Source: Plantago major
Lineage: Eukaryota > Streptophyta > Magnoliopsida > Lamiales > Plantaginaceae
Assembly (NCBI GenBank): GCA_026545765.1
Contig: CM048839.1
Span: 49,522,677-49,586,676 of the forward strand
Direction: 5' to 3'
Length of the DNA: 64,000 bases
Under the pieces are notes generated by a model. It saw nothing but the letters and a program-made list of their open reading frames with translations, was not told where the DNA came from and did no database searches. This document shows, piece after piece, positions 58,209-64,000 of the stretch; positions within the stretch are counted from its first letter, which is position 1; each line of letters starts with the position of its first letter. The position numbers and the translations under genes are program-made.

Positions 58209-59037
58209 GAGCAGCTCCACCAGCGTTGCAACGCTGGTGGAGCGCTGAGCCAGCGGCCCAGCGTTGATTTTTGCTTCTTTTTTTTTTCTTTTCTCTTTTG
58301 TTTTAATTGTTTGTTGTTTTTCTAAATTTCTTCCCTTTAAACTTCTCTTCTGTTTTTCTAAAATTTTAACTAAATTATTTCTTTTATTTTATTGCCTTGT
58401 TTTTTTAATTATTGAAACTAAAATTACAAGTAATATATTGTTTTCAAATTTCATTATTACAAATATGATAATAATATTCGTAGCAATATAAAATGTAATT
58501 ATACATTACTTCTAAAATTTAAAAGACATATTATTTGAATTTAAAATCACACTTGTAGAAAAGAAAATACAGACACTAAAAACATAAAAACGCACTTGCA
58601 AAATGTAAACTAGATTAATGACCCATCCTTACGATTTTCCCATACGTGCTCGAAAATATATTCATAGCAATATAAAATGTAATTATACATTACTTCTAAA
58701 ATTTAAAAGACATATTATTTGAATTTAAAATCTCAAGTATTGTACTTTTTATAAAGTAATGTAATTTTTATTTTCAAATAATATATTTAAAAAATATTAG
58801 TGAGATTTTGTTATAATTAATTAATAACATTTAAAATCAATTCAAGAATAAAGTTTAAAAGGAAATGAGAAAAGAAAATGAAATGAATAATTAAATTTGA
58901 AAGAAATGTTAAAAGATAATAGATTTTGGGCCTCACTGTTGAAGTAGAGAATTGTGAAGAGTTGCAAAAGTGAGTTGAAGAGTGGAATCTCGACGCCATG
59001 GAGAGAGTGGGTTGAAAAAGAATCATTGGAGATGACC
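58209..59037. mobile_element. non-autonomous PIF/Harbinger-like element, copy 2
   Basis: Same TTA flanks and inner 75-bp direct repeat as copy 1. The left end carries a 30-bp perfect palindrome (58,214-58,243, half-site GCTCCACCAGCGTTG) followed by GCCAGCGGCCCAGCG. Copy 1 has a shorter unrelated-looking string there. The right subterminal part also differs near 58,965-59,030. Confidence 0.55.
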
Positions 59038-59040
59038 TTA

Positions 59041-60080
59041 TACCATAAGGTAAAATTTACATGATACAATATTTAAAATAAACTGCCTAAATCCTACCAG
59101 TTCACTTGAGTAAAACTAAAATTATTGATTCAGCCACCAAAGGAGAAAACAAAAAATCCACGAACCTACATCAATTCTTGTTGGTGTTTGAGTTCGATTA
59201 ATGTAGCTAGACCTTTTTTCTTTTCTTTTTTTCCCTTCTTCTTTCTGTAAGTTAAGTGTCCCGTGTCTGGGTTCAAACCCTAAACAAATAATATGTTTAG
59301 AGATCAAGTAGAATACTGCTTTAATTATCTACTAAAAATGGAGAAATATAGTTCACATTTTGTCCATTTCAAATTGACACTTTGAAGGTGACCGTCTTTG
59401 ACCATAACCCTAAAGATGAGTAAGTCTCCTAAAAGACATGCTTTGGATAGAGACCTAGAAATATAGTTTCTAATATTACATATTAACAACAAACTAAAAG
59501 TTACTTGCTAAAAATCACCCCAATCCAAAGGCTAGCAATTGTGGATCGGGTCGAATAGTTATCTGGCCGAGTATAAATGTACCATATAACCCACACACAA
59601 ACCAGCTCAATCATTCTTCACCCACAAAAACCTGCAAAAAATTCTCTCTCTACCCAAAAACCTGCAAAAATTATCTCTCTACCCAAAAACCTTCCAACTA
59701 GCTCGATTCGAGCTGCAAATTCAGTGAATCTGAATGCTAAGCTACTAAATCATCACGAAACTCCACAAAAATCAACAAAACACAAGGTGCACATTGTCTC
59801 GGCTCCAAAACTAACACGATTCTACTCGATTCAAGCTCAAAACTCGAGAATCGAGCTCCAAATACGACATGATCGATCACCAAAAGCTTCCAAACCACAT
59901 AGATCTGAAAAACCAGGTTTGAAAATTGTAGATCTAGAATTATTCATCTATATTTGTGTGTTTTGATTGTAGCTCATTGTTGATGTTGTTGTTTATACAT
60001 TCACTACGTGTAATCGTGCTTGCATAAGAATCGGACCGTGTTTTCATTCAAAATCAGACCCCCATCATGAACTCAAATCT
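59041..60080 (+). other. stretch with leader-like ORF, copy of 28,070-29,099
   Basis: The 129-codon ORF 59,577-59,966 is retained with one residue change near its end (F to S at the PHRxEKP position). No recognisable domain. Confidence 0.35.
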
Positions 60081-60084
60081 GAAA

Positions 60085-61742
60085 AAAATAAGGTATAGAA
60101 CGTTTCTATGTTATTTCGTATATGTGCTATGCTCTCAACAATATTACCCATGTTCTCTCAGAATATGTCTTATATTTTCATTCAAAATATGACAATGCTT
60201 TTGTGCTATGTTTTTACAATATTATTTGAGTTCGCTTTTTGTTGTATTTTCCTATGTTCTTACGTATATGTACTATGTTCTCACCAATATGCTCTATGTT
60301 CTCAGCAATATCCACTATGTTTCTATGAAATAGTTAATCTGTCCATCTATAATTTCATGTTTTGATTAAGTATTGATTGTAACTCAATGTTGTTGTTGTA
60401 GTTTATTTATTCACAATGTGTAATCATGCTTACATAAGGGTTGGACGATGTTTTCATTTGAAATCTGACCTCAATTATTAACTCATATATGGAATAATGG
60501 AAAAATCAGGTTCGCAACGTTTCTATGTTCTCAACAATATTACCTATGTTCTCTGGAATATTTCCTATGTTTTCACTCAAAACCTGACAGTCGTTTTGTA
60601 CTATGTTTTTTGACAATATTAGTTTGAATTCTAGTTTTTATTCTATTTCCTATGTTCTTACGTATATGTACTATCTTCTCACCAATATACTTTATGTTCT
60701 CAACAATACCCACTATGTTTGCTATGAAAATAGTTGCTATGTCCATGTGAAAATAGTTTTTACAGCGTAAGCATGTTCTCTACCATTTTGCCTATGTTCT
60801 ATGTAATATTCACTATATTTGCTATGAAATAGCTGCTATATCCATATGAAAATCTTATATGTAGTGTAATCCATGTTTTATACAATTTTCACCATGTTTC
60901 TTGCAATATGCCTCATGCTTGCCATGTAGCAGTTGCTTTATCAACATAAAGTCTATATTCCATGTTTTCTACAATGCTCTATACTTGTTATGAGTAGTTG
61001 CTCACGACATGGAAATCTTATGATCTTACAATTATAGTCTATATTCTTACTAAAAGCATCTATGTTCCTACTAATTTTACAATTTCTATCAATCTTACGT
61101 TTTTCAATTATAGCCTATGTTCTTACTAAAATCATTTATGTTCCAACTAAAATCATCTATGTTCCTACTAAACTCACGATTTCTCCCAAACTCATGTTAT
61201 TACGATTATAGAGTATGTTCTTACTAAATTTTTCTATGTTCCTACTAAAATCACAAATTCTCTTGAAAAATATGCTCTTGAGATTATAGTCTATATGTTC
61301 TCAAGAAATCATCTATGTTCTTACTAAAAATATCTATGTTGTTATCAGAAACAACAAAGAGGATGGGACTATGGGCTTGAAGTCGGAACTGAATATCAAG
61401 ACATGCTCCAAAATGATATACTATTAGCACAAACAAACTCCAAATGTATATATTTACTAAGAATTGTTTCACTTGTATATTTTCATATATAGTATATTTC
61501 AAGTGTATTGAAAATAAAATATTTCAACATTTATGTATTTGGTGTTTTATGCATTATAATGTACTAATATGTTTAAAAATTATTCTCAACAATACCTTAT
61601 ATGTTCTCTGCAAAATTGTCTATGTTCCCATGAATAATATCAATGGTCTTAAAGCATTTATTCCTAGCAAAAAAAAAAAAAAAAAAAAACCATGTTCCTA
61701 GCGATATCATCTATGTTCCCAAGAAAATTATCTATGTTCTTA
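60085..61742 (+). repeat. degenerate CTATGTTC repeat, copy 2
   Basis: Counterpart of 29,100-30,790 with more small deletions (for example near 60,163, 60,230, 60,977, 61,004, 61,090 and 61,187), several at CTG or CCTG in copy 1. Poly-A run at 61,670-61,689. Confidence 0.68.
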
Positions 61743-63250
61743 ACTCAAATCCGGGTGGCCGGGTTGGTTGACCCGAATCTGGATCCGGTTCAGCCTTGGT
61801 CCAAATCCGGTTCAGTTGACCTGGACCCGGATTGGGTCCAAACCCGGGTCGGTCGCTTGACCCGGATCCACTAAAATATGATGGTTTAGTTGTTTGGTTG
61901 GTAAATTGCAAAATAGACCCAGTCTCTAGATAAGTTAAGAGACCGTCTCTCCTGAAACTTTGTGTTTTTTTCACTGGGTACACAAATATATATCGCTTAT
62001 AAGGTAAAATTATGTCAATATGCTTATTAACTTATTAGTGGAATTGAGAATAATATAAACGGAATAGAGCTATGTGATTTTGTAAACAAAACGTGTAGAA
62101 TCAATCCCTTGAAAACTATACTATCAAATATCAATGTTCATAGTAAAGCATTTTACCCTAACATTACATGTTCATTTAAGGGGTATCCAAACCGACCAAG
62201 AAAAAAGAAATTTGACATTGCGATAGCACAAGATAGAAAGTACATGACCCAATGGTCAAAGCCAAAAAAATGTAAAAGAAGCTTTGTAAGAGAAGGATAT
62301 CCACAAACTATGGAATAATTTGTTGCCACCAAAAAATATCACTAAAGTTTGTTTAAATGAAGAGAAATTGTCCTTGTGTTGTATATATTTCTGGTTTTCT
62401 TAGTAAAAGAAACAAACGAATAATAACACCTCCATTTTAAGCCCATAAAGATTGATGGAGACTCAAGATTCTCATTCGATCACCAAAAAAGAGCTAGCTA
62501 TTGGTAGCCAGCAAATGGAATCAATTTGTCATTAGGAAGATCATCACTACTTTCGTGCTGGATAGAAATAAGCTAAGAAGAACTAATACGTGAATAAATA
62601 CAATATGAATACGAAATGCGATAAATTTCAAAATATTAAAATACAAATACGTTAAAAATTCGGTTGAGTATCTATTTATTTGTTTACATTTATTTTTATA
62701 CTATGATGATATGAACTCCTTATATTGCTGGATTAGGACTCCATATTTATTCAAACTATTTGACAAATCAAGACTCTTTTGCACTTTGCCTATTTTGTTA
62801 AAATATGATGTGTCTTGTTGACATAAAACTCTTTCAATATCAATCTTATCCAGGAAGTCTGACATAATACATTTTTTCAGCGTATTTACAAGTATGCGTA
62901 TGACATATGTATTTACCGGAAATACTGTGGTGATGAAACGTATTCATGCTTCCTTAAATATAAGTGCCCTAGAGTTTTATTTCTCCTCTTCATGTTAATA
63001 CATGCTCAGACTTGGGGAAGGAAATGGACCGGGGTTCGTGAGGCCCAACATTGGCCGGGATGTTTTTAAAGTCAGAGGCCTGTCCTATAGCCGGAAATGG
63101 ACCTGGGCTTATGTCCTACCTAGGTTTGTCAAAATCGGTCTGGCTCACTATTCACTTTTTTTCATTCCTCTCTTTATATGTTATGCATATTTATTTATAG
63201 GGTTATTTACATAAAGACCTCTGGTATAATGCTCGGATTACCTTTTCAAC
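61743..63250. other. intergenic stretch, copy of 30,790-32,299
   Basis: No gene supported. Copy 2 reads ATATATCGCTTAT near 61,990 where copy 1 has ATATATTGGCTGCTTAT. Confidence 0.45.
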
Positions 63251-63258
63251 CCCTGTAT

Positions 63259-64000
63259 TAGGGGTATACATAAAAAATAACCGATCACTACTACCAACTA
63301 CCCGCCGTTGACGGTTAGTGTTTCTACCAAAAACTGCCCGCGGTTAAAAATTTGTCACCCGCCTTTAGGCCGGTGGGTGGCGGTTGGGCGATTGGCAACC
63401 ACCAACCCACCCGACCCACCCAACTGTATATGCATATACGTATTTTATTTTTTTTTAACATAATAGATTAACAATACTATAGGCAATGCTTTTCGAGGCA
63501 CAATTTCAGGTATTACTCCTCTTTCTAGGCAATTTTTTCTACCCTTTTCTTATTTACTTAGATTGAATTATGTTATGTTAGTTCCATATTCAGCAACACA
63601 CTCTTCTTATGAGACTGGTTTGTAACCTTGAAGTGACTGGTTGCTACTTAATTTATGCAGAAACTCCATTTCAGCTCATAATCTCATCAATTAGCTTGAG
63701 ATCATGCATATAACTGATGCCACAACTGTTTTGTTTGTTCCTGCCTCATCTAGTTTTTTGAACTTTAATCCACAATTACATAAATTTTTAAGTTTGTTAG
63801 TATGTCTCTTGCTGCAAGATCTCACTTGCATATCTCTCTAGTATTGTATGATTGGATTTGCATATCTCTTAGCTTTGAATTGTTTCTTCCTTTTTTTTTC
63901 CCCCCCCGATTGCTTAGCATTTTCCATCAGAGGGCGGAGGGAATATTGTTTTGCTTCTTGGCATTAGTTTGCAATCTTAGTTTTTGTGATGACTTCGTAA
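63259..64000. mobile_element. non-autonomous hAT-like element, copy 2 (cut by window end)
   Basis: Starts TAGGGGTATAC after the same CCCTGTAT (63,251-63,258). The right end and second target copy lie beyond the window. The subterminal GC-rich string near 63,282-63,296 differs from copy 1. Confidence 0.75.

Larger units (their letters stand above)
45026..64000 (+). repeat. copy 2 of the tandem duplication (continues past the window end)
   Basis: Corresponds to 14,036-33,054 in order and direction. It starts in the 7-bp GACTTCT shared by the LTR and the host exon. All gene fragments and small elements of copy 1 reappear at the same places, including target duplications, so those insertions and the RLP truncation predate the duplication. 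Confidence 0.93.

Overview
The window is nuclear DNA of a plant, most likely a eudicot. It carries intron-containing genes with GT/AG splice sites, a heavy-metal-associated isoprenylated plant protein, an LRR receptor-like gene, Stowaway MITEs and several plant-type LTR retrotransposons. Retand/Tat-type Ty3/gypsy elements and the style of the small repeats fit Caryophyllales, but the species cannot be fixed from this sequence. There are no bacterial-style operons, no CRISPR array, and no tRNA or rRNA gene that I can support.

Layout. Positions 1-13,539 hold most of one decayed Ty3/gypsy element of the Tat/Retand clade. Its gag and pol are broken by frameshifts and stops; pol has the two RNase H domains typical of the clade. 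A degenerate tandem-repeat region follows. After that comes a multi-exon gene on the opposite strand (about 12,040 down to 8,576) with its own TATA box, and then the 3' LTR. The element is inserted in the 3' part of a decayed multi-exon host or transposon-associated gene (13,540-19,474, minus strand), which is also split by a 1.4-kb solo LTR with a perfect 5-bp target duplication. Next are a truncated LRR receptor-like gene (20,462-21,262), two Stowaway MITEs, an orphan WD-repeat exon (23,941-24,077), an intact three-exon HIPP gene (24,904-26,542), a PIF/Harbinger-like element, a degenerate short-period repeat tract (29,100-30,790) and a hAT-type element with an 8-bp target duplication (32,308-33,356). 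At 34,148-39,465 sits a complete but defective Ty1/copia element with both LTRs. Then comes a nest: a copia gag relic holding a possible SINE, and a second Tat-type gypsy element (minus strand, 40,561-45,032) that has lost its reverse transcriptase and integrase.

From 45,026 to the window end the sequence repeats 14,036-33,054 almost exactly. This is a direct tandem duplication with a period of about 31 kb, and its right end lies beyond the window. The junction joins the LTR of the second gypsy element to the middle of a host exon through a shared 7-bp GACTTCT. The two copies differ mainly by clustered small changes, many of which swap CAG or CTG for CG-containing strings. These look more like consensus errors at methylated CHG sites than ordinary divergence, and they break the HIPP reading frame in copy 2 only.

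Only the HIPP gene of copy 1 looks like a fully intact protein-coding gene. Everything else is mobile, truncated or decayed. The most interesting points are the antisense intron-containing gene inside the first gypsy element, the microhomology duplication junction with its chimeric ORF, and the copy-specific CHG-associated differences.
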